NCBI RefSeq assembly: GCF_000428725.1
Contig: NZ_AUAM01000011.1
Location: 86,630-150,629, forward strand
DNA length: 64,000 nt
Reading direction: 5' to 3'
DNA from: Psychromonas aquimarina ATCC BAA-1526
GTDB taxonomy: Bacteria; Pseudomonadota; Gammaproteobacteria; Enterobacterales; Psychromonadaceae
The first letter of the stretch is position 1. Every line of letters starts with the position of its first letter. The position numbers and the translations under genes are program-made. Shown here piece by piece: positions 19,037-28,374 of the stretch. Below the pieces are notes generated by a model. It saw nothing but the letters and a program-made list of their open reading frames with translations. It ran no database searches and was not told the origin of the DNA.

Positions 19037-19744
19037 ATGCTTAATCGTCTGTCAATCCGTTCCTACACCAGCCAGATGCGCGGTCATTTTCATGACTACC
19101 ATCAGCTGGTACTGCCTTTACATGGTTCAATTGAAATCAAGGTGGGAGACTACAAAGGAATCGTGAGTCTAGGTGACTGCGTTATCATCAAAGCAGGTCA
19201 AAGGCATGATTTTCGAGCAAACGAAGCCGCTCGTTTTATTGTCGCAGATATAGATAGTTTACCAGACAAACTATTAACCTCTACTGCAGACAAGTTTCCA
19301 GTCAATGCCCCTTTGCTGGCATACCTTCAATTCATCGAGAAACAGCTTGAATATCAGGTTCATCAATCTTTAGAAGATTTAAGCTTTGAGCTCTTCTATC
19401 AACTTTTGATTCAGCAGGAGTTTTCACTCAAAGTAGATCCGCGTATTGAACGAGTGATTGAACTGCTCAATCAAGATCTTAGCCAGACATATCATATTGA
19501 AATGCTTGCTAAAACAGCATGCCTAAGCACAACCCAGTACAAAAAAGTCTTTAAACAATGCATGGGAAGCAGCACGCAAAAGTACATCACCCAGCTTAGA
19601 ATGGAAAAAGCGAAAGCGCTGCTGACTCATACTGACCTTCCGGTGCGTATCGTTGCTGAACAAGTTGGTTATCATGATCTGTCAGCATTCAGCCGGCGTT
19701 TTTCGAGTTACTTTGGACAATCACCAAAAGCTTTCAGCCGTTAA
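19037..19744 (+). CDS. AraC-family regulator with short cupin domain
   Basis: 235 residues. The N-terminal half is a compact cupin sensor with HFHDYHQLVLPL and GDCVIIKAGQRHDF. The C-terminal hundred residues have two helix-turn-helix units, including LAKTACLSTTQYKKVFKQ and VAEQVGYHDLSAFSRRFSSYFGQSPKAF. It is probably the regulator of the EamA exporter gene that follows 100 bases downstream on the same strand. The effector is unknown. Confidence 0.8.
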   Translation: MLNRLSIRSYTSQMRGHFHDYHQLVLPLHGSIEIKVGDYKGIVSLGDCVIIKAGQRHDFRANEAARFIVADIDSLPDKLLTSTADKFPVNAPLLAYLQFIEKQLEYQVHQSLEDLSFELFYQLLIQQEFSLKVDPRIERVIELLNQDLSQTYHIEMLAKTACLSTTQYKKVFKQCMGSSTQKYITQLRMEKAKALLTHTDLPVRIVAEQVGYHDLSAFSRRFSSYFGQSPKAFSR

Positions 19745-19843
19745 CAATGCCCTTACAGCCAACAAAAGCGTCTTCCCGGCAAACTCTACTATTAAAATCA
19801 TTGTTACCATAACTGTCCTTAATACTCTTCAGGAAGTTACATC

Positions 19844-20722
19844 ATGGCAACTATCTATGGCCTTAGCGCTGTAATATTATGGGGGATGCTCGCGCTCCTT
19901 GGCACTGTTACAGTAGAAATACCGGCATTTCAATTACTCTCCTTATGCTTCTGCATATCAGCATTAATTATTGTGATAAAACGTATTATCAGCAGAAAAG
20001 CAGTTTTCAAAAAACCGTCACTGACCGTTAACCAGTGGCTTTTCGGCACAGCCGGATTATTTGGCTTTCATTTCTGCTACTTCATGGCAATGAAATACGC
20101 ACCAGCCATTGAGGTCAGCTTAATTGTCTATATATGGCCTCTGCTGCTGGCGGTATTTGTTGCGACCAAGCAGTCACTTTTAAAAGCTTTATCAGGAGGC
20201 TGCGCTGGTTTTATCGGTATCAGCTTTATTATTATCGGCAACGGTGATTTTTCATTGGATTACAACTACCTTACAGGTTATTTACTGGCAGCTGCCTGCG
20301 CACTTATCTGGTCGAGCTATTCCTGGTATTTATCAAAATCAAATAATGATGTCGAAGATATCGCCTGGTTATCTGTGGCAGTCGCACTGCTTTCATTCCT
20401 TGCTCATCTTCAGCTTGAACCGAGCAGCTGGGATTTTACCCTCAGCCAATGGGCGGGTATTATTCTGCTTGGCTTAGGGCCTGTCGGCGGATCATTTTAT
20501 TTATGGGATATCGGCTTAAAACACGGCAACAAACAACTACTTGCTTCATTAAGTTTTAGTGCGCCGCTTATCTCGTCTTTTGCTTTATATGCTGCCGGGT
20601 TAAATACCTGGTCTTTCAATATAACCGCGGCCGTCGGGTTAATTTTAAGCGGCGCGCTGATAACCAACATGAAAGGTAAGCAGAATTTGAAAGTATTGAA
20701 CCAGCACAAACAAAGTAAATAA
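19844..20722 (+). CDS. EamA/DMT-family exporter, YddG-like
   Basis: A 292-residue inner-membrane protein with ten predicted helices, two EamA halves. Length and motifs (AIEVSLIVYIWPLLLAV near 85-100, FYLWDIGLKHGN near 220, then a terminal SAPLISS) resemble YddG, which exports aromatic amino acids. The substrate here is not proven. The ATG is preceded by AGGAAG. The gene follows an AraC regulator, suggesting induced metabolite efflux, and ends at a bidirectional terminator. Confidence 0.75.
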   Translation: MATIYGLSAVILWGMLALLGTVTVEIPAFQLLSLCFCISALIIVIKRIISRKAVFKKPSLTVNQWLFGTAGLFGFHFCYFMAMKYAPAIEVSLIVYIWPLLLAVFVATKQSLLKALSGGCAGFIGISFIIIGNGDFSLDYNYLTGYLLAAACALIWSSYSWYLSKSNNDVEDIAWLSVAVALLSFLAHLQLEPSSWDFTLSQWAGIILLGLGPVGGSFYLWDIGLKHGNKQLLASLSFSAPLISSFALYAAGLNTWSFNITAAVGLILSGALITNMKGKQNLKVLNQHKQSK

Positions 20723-20732
20723 TTAAAAAAAA

Positions 20733-20757
20733 GCATCCAGGTTGGATGCCTTTGCTT
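20733..20757. terminator. Bidirectional terminator between exporter and cytolysin genes
   Basis: GCATCC and GGATGC form a 6-bp stem with a 5-base loop. An A-run lies on one side and a T-rich run on the other, so it can serve both convergent genes. Confidence 0.7.
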
Positions 20758-20783
20758 TCCTGCTTTAAAAAGCAAGACTGATG

Positions 20784-22628
20784 CTAAAAATCAGTATTTT
20801 TTTCTACCGTTGATGCACCAAACACATTAACGTAAGAAGTGTACGTATCTGTATTTACATCACCATCATCACTGCCTATAACAGGTGTCAGTAACAATTC
20901 ACCCGTTGTTTTATGGTGTCCTAAATATTCCTGAGTAAACTTATTCTGCAACTGACTGCTGTTTTCCTGCCACTGCCAGCGCTGACTTAAGTTCGCACCA
21001 CATCTCTGCAGACGACTGAGATCTTCAGCATCTAAACACTGCTTAGTGTTTTGCGCACTGACGTACTGCCCTGTACTGCTGTAGATAAATGCCTGCTGGA
21101 AATCATCTTCACTGCACTCTTGAACCGTTACGTTTTGCTGATTATCAGCAGAGATACATTTACTGTTGAAGCTTGCCAACTGCAGGTTCACAGGACGACC
21201 GCCGGTGAATACCGGATGATCCCAGTCAACCACAAAACTTACTCTCTTGTTTGCCCGCCTAACCTGGTTATCACTGTCTTTAGAGTAATAAGTACGCACA
21301 CCAAAGAACCCGGTTACATAGGTATGATACCTAAAGCCGGTAATATCTACCGCAGAATCAAGGGTTAAGGTTGTTGTACCCGTTGCTTCTGGCGATGCCT
21401 GGTAGATCACCTCCATTTTTGGTGTAAAACTAGCGTAACCAATGGGGTTAACAAGACTGGTATCTGCCGGTAGTGTCAAGCCGGCAGTATAACCATGGAT
21501 CGTTGTTTTTTTAATGGATTCAGCAGTTGGATACTGCTCTCTCGCCCATTTAAATTCAACATGTTTAGAGTCATTAGTGTTACGCTCAACCCGGTAATCA
21601 CTGGTATCGAAGGAGAGCCATTTCGACTCACTCCAGCTCGCATTAGCATCGAGCTTGCCCTTAGGACCGTCTTCGCTGACCTCTACACCGCCGCTGATCC
21701 CGAAATTAAATGTGGAAACTTCTTTGTGGCTGTAATTCGCATTGAGGTTTGATGCAGGCACAGTTCTTAAAATATTGGCTTTGTCATTCGATGCATTGAA
21801 ATTAAAGCTGTAGTTTCTTGCTATTGCAGTCGTAACCAGCTCAGCTTCATTGCCGCCCTCAGGCCATGGAATACCGCGCATCACTAAGACATTCTTATTG
21901 ATTTGATGATTTAGATGAATGCCGGCTCCGGTGCTTGAATCATCAATCGCAATCCGTACTATTTTAGCATCCGGCGTTGAAGTTCCGGCAGCCTCATATC
22001 GTAAGGAGCGCTGTAAATTAACCTTATAAATTAATGATATATGTGCATTATCACAGGCATAACGACTTTGTACCGGTCCCAAATATGTGTTCCATGTTAG
22101 ATTACATTCGTAATCATAGATAGGCCGTTTAGCATTAAGGTAAAAAGCCACGTTTGGGATAGAGTCATCAGCTGCCGGCAGAGAGAGGCTGCGTTTTACA
22201 CGTGATTTTGATGCCCCTTCCAGCAGCTTAATATTTTCATCATCTTCACCTTCTAGCTGCGAAAACATCAACTCACCTTTATATGCGCTGATAACAATCA
22301 TATCTCCCGGCATTGCCAGCCCCAGACTTTGCCGTAATTTATCTTTAGCGATACTTTTATCCGCCTCACTGTCAATATTACTGAAGTCAATCAGGTAGCG
22401 CTTATTTTCATTTAAAACCTGTGTTTTTACCTCTGTTAATGAGGGCGGCATAACCTGCTTGTCGAGCAGAAACTCTGCATTAACATAATTCACTGAACCT
22501 GCATCCTGCAGACTGCTCAGCATATTAACAGCAGAGCCTGCCGGCTCATCAATCCCTGCCGCCCAGCTCCCTGAGGCCATAACTCCCATCATAGTAAGTG
22601 TCACCAGACTGGTTTTCCATTTCATCAT
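20784..22628 (-). CDS. Pore-forming cytolysin, V. cholerae HlyA / VvhA family
   Basis: 614-residue secreted beta-barrel toxin precursor. Signal peptide 1-24 (ends SWAA). Pro-region to about 147 resembles the HlyA chaperone-like prodomain (LRQSLGLAMPGDMIVISAYK) and ends at a basic cleavage site KSRVKR (141-146). The leukocidin-type core (about 160-475) has STPDAKIVRIAIDDSSTGAGIHL, the DGPKGKLDA region, FDTSDYRV and NPIGYASFTPKMEVIYQA. A beta-trefoil, ricin-like lectin domain covers about 480-580 with the QxW-type motifs SQRWQWQ. The C-terminal beta-prism of V. cholerae HlyA (741 aa) is missing, as in VvhA. Mature toxin would oligomerise in eukaryotic membranes. The ATG at 22628 has AAGGGA upstream; the in-frame extension to 22751 has none. 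Confidence 0.88.
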   Translation of the reverse strand: MMKWKTSLVTLTMMGVMASGSWAAGIDEPAGSAVNMLSSLQDAGSVNYVNAEFLLDKQVMPPSLTEVKTQVLNENKRYLIDFSNIDSEADKSIAKDKLRQSLGLAMPGDMIVISAYKGELMFSQLEGEDDENIKLLEGASKSRVKRSLSLPAADDSIPNVAFYLNAKRPIYDYECNLTWNTYLGPVQSRYACDNAHISLIYKVNLQRSLRYEAAGTSTPDAKIVRIAIDDSSTGAGIHLNHQINKNVLVMRGIPWPEGGNEAELVTTAIARNYSFNFNASNDKANILRTVPASNLNANYSHKEVSTFNFGISGGVEVSEDGPKGKLDANASWSESKWLSFDTSDYRVERNTNDSKHVEFKWAREQYPTAESIKKTTIHGYTAGLTLPADTSLVNPIGYASFTPKMEVIYQASPEATGTTTLTLDSAVDITGFRYHTYVTGFFGVRTYYSKDSDNQVRRANKRVSFVVDWDHPVFTGGRPVNLQLASFNSKCISADNQQNVTVQECSEDDFQQAFIYSSTGQYVSAQNTKQCLDAEDLSRLQRCGANLSQRWQWQENSSQLQNKFTQEYLGHHKTTGELLLTPVIGSDDGDVNTDTYTSYVNVFGASTVEKNTDF

Positions 22629-22712
22629 TGCTTCCCTTCTTATGTAGTTTAATAAACAGTTCAAAAGTATTGTGATTGATCCGCTGTGCCAGGCTAAAAC
22701 ACTGCCCGTACA

Positions 22713-22722
22713 ACGAAATTTC
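22713..22722. promoter_or_regulatory. Palindrome CGAAATTTCG upstream of cytolysin gene
   Basis: Perfect 10-bp palindrome 85 bases before the toxin start; candidate regulator site. Function is inference. Confidence 0.25.
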
Positions 22723-22753
22723 GAATTGACAGCAAATGCTTTATGGTTCACAT

Positions 22754-22776
22754 CTTGTTTTTACTGTAAAAACAAG
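22754..22776. promoter_or_regulatory. Large perfect palindrome upstream of cytolysin gene
   Basis: Two 11-bp arms, CTTGTTTTTAC and its complement, flank a single T. The 23-bp dyad lies 126 bases before the toxin ATG. The odd centre suits a dimeric repressor or activator operator; no U-tract or gene end is near, so a terminator is unlikely. Confidence 0.5.
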
Positions 22777-23103
22777 CACTGCTCATAAGCTCACTTTTCA
22801 TGCAGTCGTATCGAAAAGACATCTTATACAAAACAATAAAATATAAAATTACAGCCTATTACACTCAGCTCTTTTATGGCTAATATCCCTGATATGAAAA
22901 GAAAAGCCCAATAGTCCGCCATTTCCTTTTCCTTCGGCAGACTTTATCCTTCATTCAGATCCCTCCTCACAATTTATACTCTGCTGCTTGGTTATAATCA
23001 GCCTGTACATGGCAGTTTAATTAGCTGAAAAATCATTGAATCTCGCATCATAGATGCCGTAATAGTTTTCTCGTGAAAAAATCTATAGGGATGAAAATAG
23101 TAG
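22777..23103. other. Intergenic region between cytolysin and cyclase genes
   Basis: About 330 bases with no ORF of note. It must hold the divergent promoters of the two genes; AT-rich stretches are present but no promoter is clear enough to place. Confidence 0.5.
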
Positions 23104-25332
23104 ATGCGTAACCATAGTGGTTATCACATAAGTAAAAACTCTGTTCTGCTCATAAAACAGTTTTGTTTTTACCTGCTGTTATTGTGCTTTTTTACTAGCG
23201 CAGCAGTTTCTGCGCATCAGGTTCCTATTTCATTTTCTCTTCAAGAACAAAAGTTTATTGACAGCCATTCCGAGGTTGTCCTAGGCAGTGACCTTGAGTT
23301 TGAACCGTTTTTTATTAAGAAAGCAAGTGGTGATATCACCGGGCACGATGCAGAGATATTACAGTTAATTTCCGAACGAACCGGACTGAATATCCGTGTT
23401 GAACTCGGGGTTTGGTCTGACATCCAGAGGAAAGCTAAAAACGGCAGGCTGGACGGTCTGGCAACGGCCATATTTGACAAAAGCCGGTTACAGTGGTTTA
23501 TCCCCTCTTACCCTTATATAACAATGAGCAGCCTGGTACTGGTAAGAAACGGTAATCCGTTAAAAATATATAGTAAAAGTGATCTGAAAGGTAAACGGAT
23601 AGCCCTGCAGCGGGGTAATTTATTGTTTGATAAACTATGGCGCAAATTCGCACCAGCGGCAGAGCCGGTCTATTACAATACAATGCCGGAAATAGTACAG
23701 GCGCTTTCATCCGGTGAAGTAGACTTTACTATTATGGATGAATCAGTACTTTATCTCAGCCGTAAGGTCGGCTTGGCCGGCACAATTGAGGGCGTTTTTT
23801 CTGTCGGCAAACCATTCGAATTAATTCTTTTTCTTAATAAGGAGCAGCCGGAGCTGCAGTCAATTATTAATAAGGGTTTAAACAGCATTAGTGAACAGGA
23901 ACGCATTGATATAAGGAACCGCTGGTTTAAACAGGAAGTTGCCGGGGTGAACAGCAAGAGCCAGTTCAAATTAACTGATGCAGAAAAGGAATACCTTACT
24001 TTTAAAGGCAAGTTAAATATCTGTGTGAATTCCAGCTGGATGCCCCTGGAACAAATGAATGAATATCAATATACGGGAATCGCTGCAGACTTCTTTACTA
24101 TTTTTGCAAAAAGATTAGATATCCATTTTGAATTTCAGACATCTAAAAACTGGAATGACAGCAGAAATGCACTAAAAAACCATCGTTGTGATCTTATTTC
24201 ACTTTTTGAAGCTTCAGATAAGCACTCTGACAGCTTAACTTTTACAGCCCCCTATGCCGCCTCTTACTACACCCTTGCTACTCAAAATAAGCACGCTTAT
24301 GTTAATGGTTTTAAAGGTAATATTAATAAGAAATATGCAATACACCATGGGCGAATACTGCTCAAAAAACTGCAGAACAGATATCCTAACTTAGATATTG
24401 TAGAAGTAGAAAATGCTGAAAGCGGCATACGGCTGGTCAGCAGCGGCGAGATTTTTGCGTATATTGATACACCGGAAATCATTAATTACACGCTAAAAGA
24501 GATGAATATTAGTAATGTAAAAATCAACGGCCAGCTTCCGCAGAAGCTTGAATTATCACTCGCTATGCGTAGTGACGAAAATCTGCTTCGCTCAATATTT
24601 CAGAAAGCAGTTAATTCAGTTGATCACGAAGAGCGCCAGAGAATCTATAATAAATGGTTCACCATCGAAGTAAAAAAAATCATTAACTACAAACTTCTAG
24701 TTTACATCTCCCTGGGGTTTATCAGCTTTCTTATAATATTTTCATATTGTAACCGACGTCTGCGCAGAGCTAAAAAAGAAACCGAACAAGCACTGTTTGA
24801 AATTAAAAACATCAAATTAGATTTAGAAAGAAAAAACACTCTACTGCAGAAACTGTCTGTAACAGATAAACTGACTCAATTGTTTAACCGCAACAAGCTG
24901 GATCAGGTATTACTGGATATGATTAAACATAACCAGCGTACCCCTAAGAATGACGGTGTGATCATCATAGATATTGATTCATTTAAGTCGATCAATGATA
25001 CCTATGGCCACCCGGTTGGAGATGAAGTACTTGTAAATACAGCCATGGTGATACAAAAATCCATGCGTGAAATAGATGTGGTGGGACGATGGGGAGGAGA
25101 AGAGTTTTTGTTAATCTGCTCAGACATAAATGCACACGGCCTGTATGAACTGGCTGAACGAATTCGTAAAAATGTCGAAAACAGCTCATTTATCCCAAAT
25201 AAAACCATAACCATTAGTATTGGCGCTACTTTACTGACAAGCGTAGATGATCATAGATCAATTCTATGCCGTGCAGATAAAGCACTGTATCAGGCTAAAG
25301 AAAACGGACGAAACAGGTGTATTGTTATTTAA
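23104..25332 (+). CDS. Diguanylate cyclase with two periplasmic solute-binding sensor domains
   Basis: 742 residues. Signal/anchor region (about 15-38), then two tandem type-3 solute-binding domains (about 50-280 and 300-525) that face the periplasm. A membrane helix near 530-550, a coiled-coil (560-585) and a GGDEF domain follow. The catalytic loop is GGEEF (664-668) and is intact. The inhibitory I-site RxxD is present as REID five residues earlier. It would make cyclic-di-GMP from GTP in response to small ligands such as amino acids. It sits divergent from the cytolysin gene. A ligand is not predictable. Confidence 0.88.
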   Translation: MRNHSGYHISKNSVLLIKQFCFYLLLLCFFTSAAVSAHQVPISFSLQEQKFIDSHSEVVLGSDLEFEPFFIKKASGDITGHDAEILQLISERTGLNIRVELGVWSDIQRKAKNGRLDGLATAIFDKSRLQWFIPSYPYITMSSLVLVRNGNPLKIYSKSDLKGKRIALQRGNLLFDKLWRKFAPAAEPVYYNTMPEIVQALSSGEVDFTIMDESVLYLSRKVGLAGTIEGVFSVGKPFELILFLNKEQPELQSIINKGLNSISEQERIDIRNRWFKQEVAGVNSKSQFKLTDAEKEYLTFKGKLNICVNSSWMPLEQMNEYQYTGIAADFFTIFAKRLDIHFEFQTSKNWNDSRNALKNHRCDLISLFEASDKHSDSLTFTAPYAASYYTLATQNKHAYVNGFKGNINKKYAIHHGRILLKKLQNRYPNLDIVEVENAESGIRLVSSGEIFAYIDTPEIINYTLKEMNISNVKINGQLPQKLELSLAMRSDENLLRSIFQKAVNSVDHEERQRIYNKWFTIEVKKIINYKLLVYISLGFISFLIIFSYCNRRLRRAKKETEQALFEIKNIKLDLERKNTLLQKLSVTDKLTQLFNRNKLDQVLLDMIKHNQRTPKNDGVIIIDIDSFKSINDTYGHPVGDEVLVNTAMVIQKSMREIDVVGRWGGEEFLLICSDINAHGLYELAERIRKNVENSSFIPNKTITISIGATLLTSVDDHRSILCRADKALYQAKENGRNRCIVI

Positions 25333-25354
25333 TCCCAGTGTGACTTTTTATGAA

Positions 25355-25593
25355 TTAACCATGTGCCTGCTGATACTCTTTTCCCCTGTCACATAATAAA
25401 TCCAAGGCTGGATTTAACTTTTCTGCCAGCTCGGTAGAGCTGTATTCAACACGCGGCGGGATCTCTGCATAAACCTTGCGGCTCATCAGCTTATCCTGCT
25501 CTAAAGCGCGCAGCCGCTGAAATCTGAAGCGACACCTGTCTTAGATTCTTTTTGTAAATTATTTTCTCTATGTAACGGCACTGAAACTGTCAT
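25355..25593 (-). pseudogene. HxlR-family regulator, internally deleted
   Basis: Read on the minus strand, the ATG at 25593 begins MTVSVPLHREN and after 30 codons runs to a stop. From about 25520 to 25355, in another frame, the sequence is an HxlR C-terminus: QRLRALEQDKLMSRKVYAEIPPRVEY then LTE/LAEKL, ending QQAHG. The middle, with most of the winged helix, is gone, and the two parts are out of frame. HxlR genes are usually divergent from the enzyme gene they control, as here with the GST gene, so this is probably a recently lost repressor. Confidence 0.75.
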
Positions 25594-25717
25594 TAGGCAC
25601 CTTTAGGAAACTAGCTGAGCAACTGGTGACTACTTGTTTATTCAACTAGCCGCCCCTATAGTAACTATCAGCAATATACCAAGTGTCATTAGTAATTACT
25701 CCATAAGGAAATAAACA

Positions 25718-26389
25718 ATGTCATTAACAGCACAGCCTATTGAACTAATCAGCTTTAAACTTTGCCCTTTTGTACAGCGCTCAGTGATCACCCTGAATAA
25801 AAAAGGGATCGACTACAAAATCACCTATATCGATTTAACGGATAAACCGGACTGGTTCTTAAAAATATCCCCTTTAGGTAAAGTACCGCTGCTAAAATAT
25901 GGTGATGACGTGTTATTTGAATCAGCGGTAATTAATGAATTTTTAGATGAAATTACCGCTGAACAGATCATGCCGGCTGCCCCCCTGCAGAAAGCCAAAG
26001 ACCGAGGCTGGATTGAATATCTCAGTCAGGTCACCATGAATCAGCATATGCTGATGGTCGCTGATAACCAGGAAGACTTTGAAACACATAAAGCATCATT
26101 AACGGAAAAACTGCAGCGTTTAGAAAATACAGTCAGTAGCGACAGTTTTTTTAACGGCCCGCAATTCTCGTTAGTAGACAGTGCATTTGCACCGATATTA
26201 ACCCGTTTAGACCTGGTTAAACGCTTTTTTAATTATGATTTATTAACTGACATGCCCAGACTGCAGGCTTTATCTGCATTATTAATTAACCAGAGTTATG
26301 TAAAAAAATCAGTGGTAGAAGAATTTGACGAAATTATGCTGGAGTATTTAAAAGATAAAAATAGTTATTTAGCTGCCCATTCATTTTAG
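25718..26389 (+). CDS. Glutathione S-transferase family protein
   Basis: 223 residues: thioredoxin-like N-domain with a Cys in SFKLCPFVQR (Cys16), as in omega-type and SspA-like GSTs, cis-Pro in GKVPLLK, and ESAVINEFLDE for glutathione contacts. An all-helical C-domain follows (about 90-215). The active-site Cys suggests thiol transfer or reductase chemistry with glutathione. It was probably controlled by the HxlR gene just upstream, now broken, so expression may be constitutive. AAGGA precedes the ATG. Confidence 0.85.
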   Translation: MSLTAQPIELISFKLCPFVQRSVITLNKKGIDYKITYIDLTDKPDWFLKISPLGKVPLLKYGDDVLFESAVINEFLDEITAEQIMPAAPLQKAKDRGWIEYLSQVTMNQHMLMVADNQEDFETHKASLTEKLQRLENTVSSDSFFNGPQFSLVDSAFAPILTRLDLVKRFFNYDLLTDMPRLQALSALLINQSYVKKSVVEEFDEIMLEYLKDKNSYLAAHSF

Positions 26390-26462
26390 AAAAGCAGATA
26401 TTCAGCCGAGCTTAAGGGCAGAGTTAACAATACATAGAAAATCATTATCTCTGCCGATCAAT

Positions 26463-28172
26463 TTATGCTGCAGGTGCAGCTTCAACAACCGGTGCGGCTT
26501 CAACAACCGGGGCTGCTTCCACAACCGGGGCTGCTTCAACAACCGGGGCAGCTTCAACAACCGGGGCAGCTTCAACAACCGGGGCAGCTTCAACAGCCGG
26601 TGCGGCTTCAACAACCGGGGCTGCTTCCACAACCGGGGCAGCTTCCACAACCGGGGCAGCTTCAACAACCGGGGCAGCTTCAACAACCGGGGCAGCTTCA
26701 ACAACCGGTGCAGCTTCAACAACCGGTGCGGCTTCAACAACCGGGGCAGCTTCAACAACCGGTGCAGCTTCGGCAACCGGTTCAGCTTCGACAGTCGGTG
26801 CAGCTTCAACAACCGGCGTTGCTTCTTCAGGCGCGGCTTCCACAACTGGTTCCGTTCCTGCTGCCGTTACAGGCTGGGCTTCGGGCTGCGCAGTTATTAA
26901 CGGTTCGCTTTCAGGCTTCAACTGCGGAGCGGGCGGCACTGCTCTCTGCGCAAGCTGTACTTCTAACTGCTGTTTATAAGAGTTAATCAAAGTCTGCAAA
27001 TTGATAACTTGGAAATCACTGCGCTCTAACTGTTTAAGCAGTTCACTGTTTTTACTTTCAGCAGCGGCGGTTAATGCGGCCTGTTGGTCATTAGCCGATT
27101 TTAATGCCTCAAGCTCACTATCAAGCACTGCGATCTGCTTTTCTAACTGTTCTTTGTCTTTGTTTTTATGCAGAGTATTTACCGCATCAACAATCAGCCT
27201 GCTTTGTATTTTTATCGGCTTATCTCTATAGTCTGAACCATTAAGTGCTTGAGAAACATTTAACAGCTTTCTTTCAAACTCTAAGACCAGCGGTTCAAAT
27301 TTTTCATCTTCTACACTCGCCAGCAGTTTAACTTCATTAGCGATATTTGCAGTGTGTGACAGTTCAAACTCAGCCGCCAGCTCACTTTTTTCTATCGCTT
27401 TTAAATCACGCGTATTAGCGGTAACGATATTTTCAAGACTGCGGACTGCCGCCTGTGCTTTGGCAAAACTGATCGTGGCATAATAATGAAAATCATCTTT
27501 TTTAAACATCTGCAGTTTTGTCTGCAGGGGAACAACAAATTTTTCTAGGACAACTTCAACTTCCAGCTTTCTGGCTTTTTTAAGAAAAACTACCTGCTCA
27601 GCCTGGGCTTCAGCAATCTCTCCCTCGGCAACATATTCATACAGTTCGCTATAATCACGATAAACAGCTCGATAGTTATTGGCAGAAACAATAGATGCGC
27701 CGATCTCTTGTAAATACAAGATCTGTGCTTGGGCGTCAGACAATACTTGATCCGCCAGCTCTTTAATCTTCATCAGTGCGGCAAACTGCTTTTCAACTTT
27801 TAATAAACGCTCAGTAAATACCTGTGCATAGGTGGAAGATGAAAAGAGTGAATAACTTTCAGCAGCCTTAGCAGGATCAAGCGCAATAACCTGATACACT
27901 TCTTTTGTTTCCCCCCAGGTTTCCTGAAGATCAGAATATAAATCCGCAGAATAGACTTTTAGTTTCTGTGATTCTTTCAAAGTCTCCTGCCATATCTCAT
28001 ATTGTCCTTTAGACTGCTCATACATAGAAAAGGCGCTGACAGCAGTTTGCTCCTGATTAGAGCTTCCTGTTTCACGCGGGGCTTGTGCCGTACTTTGACA
28101 GCCGCTCAGAGCAAACAGTGCAGTTAGAACAGCGACTGCCGGCAGGTGTTTGATTACTACTTTATTATCCAT
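26463..28172 (-). CDS. Lipoprotein with coiled-coil and C-terminal PVVEAA repeat
   Basis: 569 residues. Signal ends in LFALSGC with the lipobox Cys at 25. A helical, coiled-coil body spans about 50-400, rich in K, E, Q and L. A Pro/Glu/Ala tail of roughly 160 residues follows, with a 6-residue repeat PVVEAA occurring 16 times plus one PAVEAA. The tail resembles Pro-Ala-Glu linkers that span the envelope or peptidoglycan. The family of the body is not recognised. The ATG is preceded by AAGGAAT. The tail is encoded by an 18-bp tandem array and could vary between strains. Confidence 0.75.
   Translation of the reverse strand: MDNKVVIKHLPAVAVLTALFALSGCQSTAQAPRETGSSNQEQTAVSAFSMYEQSKGQYEIWQETLKESQKLKVYSADLYSDLQETWGETKEVYQVIALDPAKAAESYSLFSSSTYAQVFTERLLKVEKQFAALMKIKELADQVLSDAQAQILYLQEIGASIVSANNYRAVYRDYSELYEYVAEGEIAEAQAEQVVFLKKARKLEVEVVLEKFVVPLQTKLQMFKKDDFHYYATISFAKAQAAVRSLENIVTANTRDLKAIEKSELAAEFELSHTANIANEVKLLASVEDEKFEPLVLEFERKLLNVSQALNGSDYRDKPIKIQSRLIVDAVNTLHKNKDKEQLEKQIAVLDSELEALKSANDQQAALTAAAESKNSELLKQLERSDFQVINLQTLINSYKQQLEVQLAQRAVPPAPQLKPESEPLITAQPEAQPVTAAGTEPVVEAAPEEATPVVEAAPTVEAEPVAEAAPVVEAAPVVEAAPVVEAAPVVEAAPVVEAAPVVEAAPVVEAAPVVEAAPVVEAAPAVEAAPVVEAAPVVEAAPVVEAAPVVEAAPVVEAAPVVEAAPAA
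26474..26785. repeat. 18-bp tandem repeat, about 17 units
   Basis: Units of GCAGCTTCAACAACCGGG with single-base variants (T/G, C/T) tile the 3' end of the lipoprotein gene. Because 18 is divisible by 3, gain or loss keeps the frame. Read on the opposite strand the array gives spurious open frames. Confidence 0.9.
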
Positions 28173-28374
28173 AATTTATCATTCCTTTTTCTTACCTATT
28201 TCAGCAGAAAACTGCCTGGACTGTACTTAAATCACTGTCCAGACATTTGATATAACCTTTTCTTCACTTTGAAGGAAAGGGGTAATTTTTGATCTTATAT
28301 AAAAAATTAAGCTCCGAATCTTTTTTAGAATAATAGACCGGTTTGCAGCAATTAAAAGAAGACAATGCCTATCA

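Noticed and set aside
26474..26785. Possible CRISPR array
   Set aside because: The units are 18 bp and contiguous with no unique spacers; they lie in a coding frame.
26402..26986. Long open frames on both strands across the 18-bp repeat
   Set aside because: They are translations of the tandem repeat in the wrong frame: monotonous LPRLLK or QQPGQL strings, no ribosome site.
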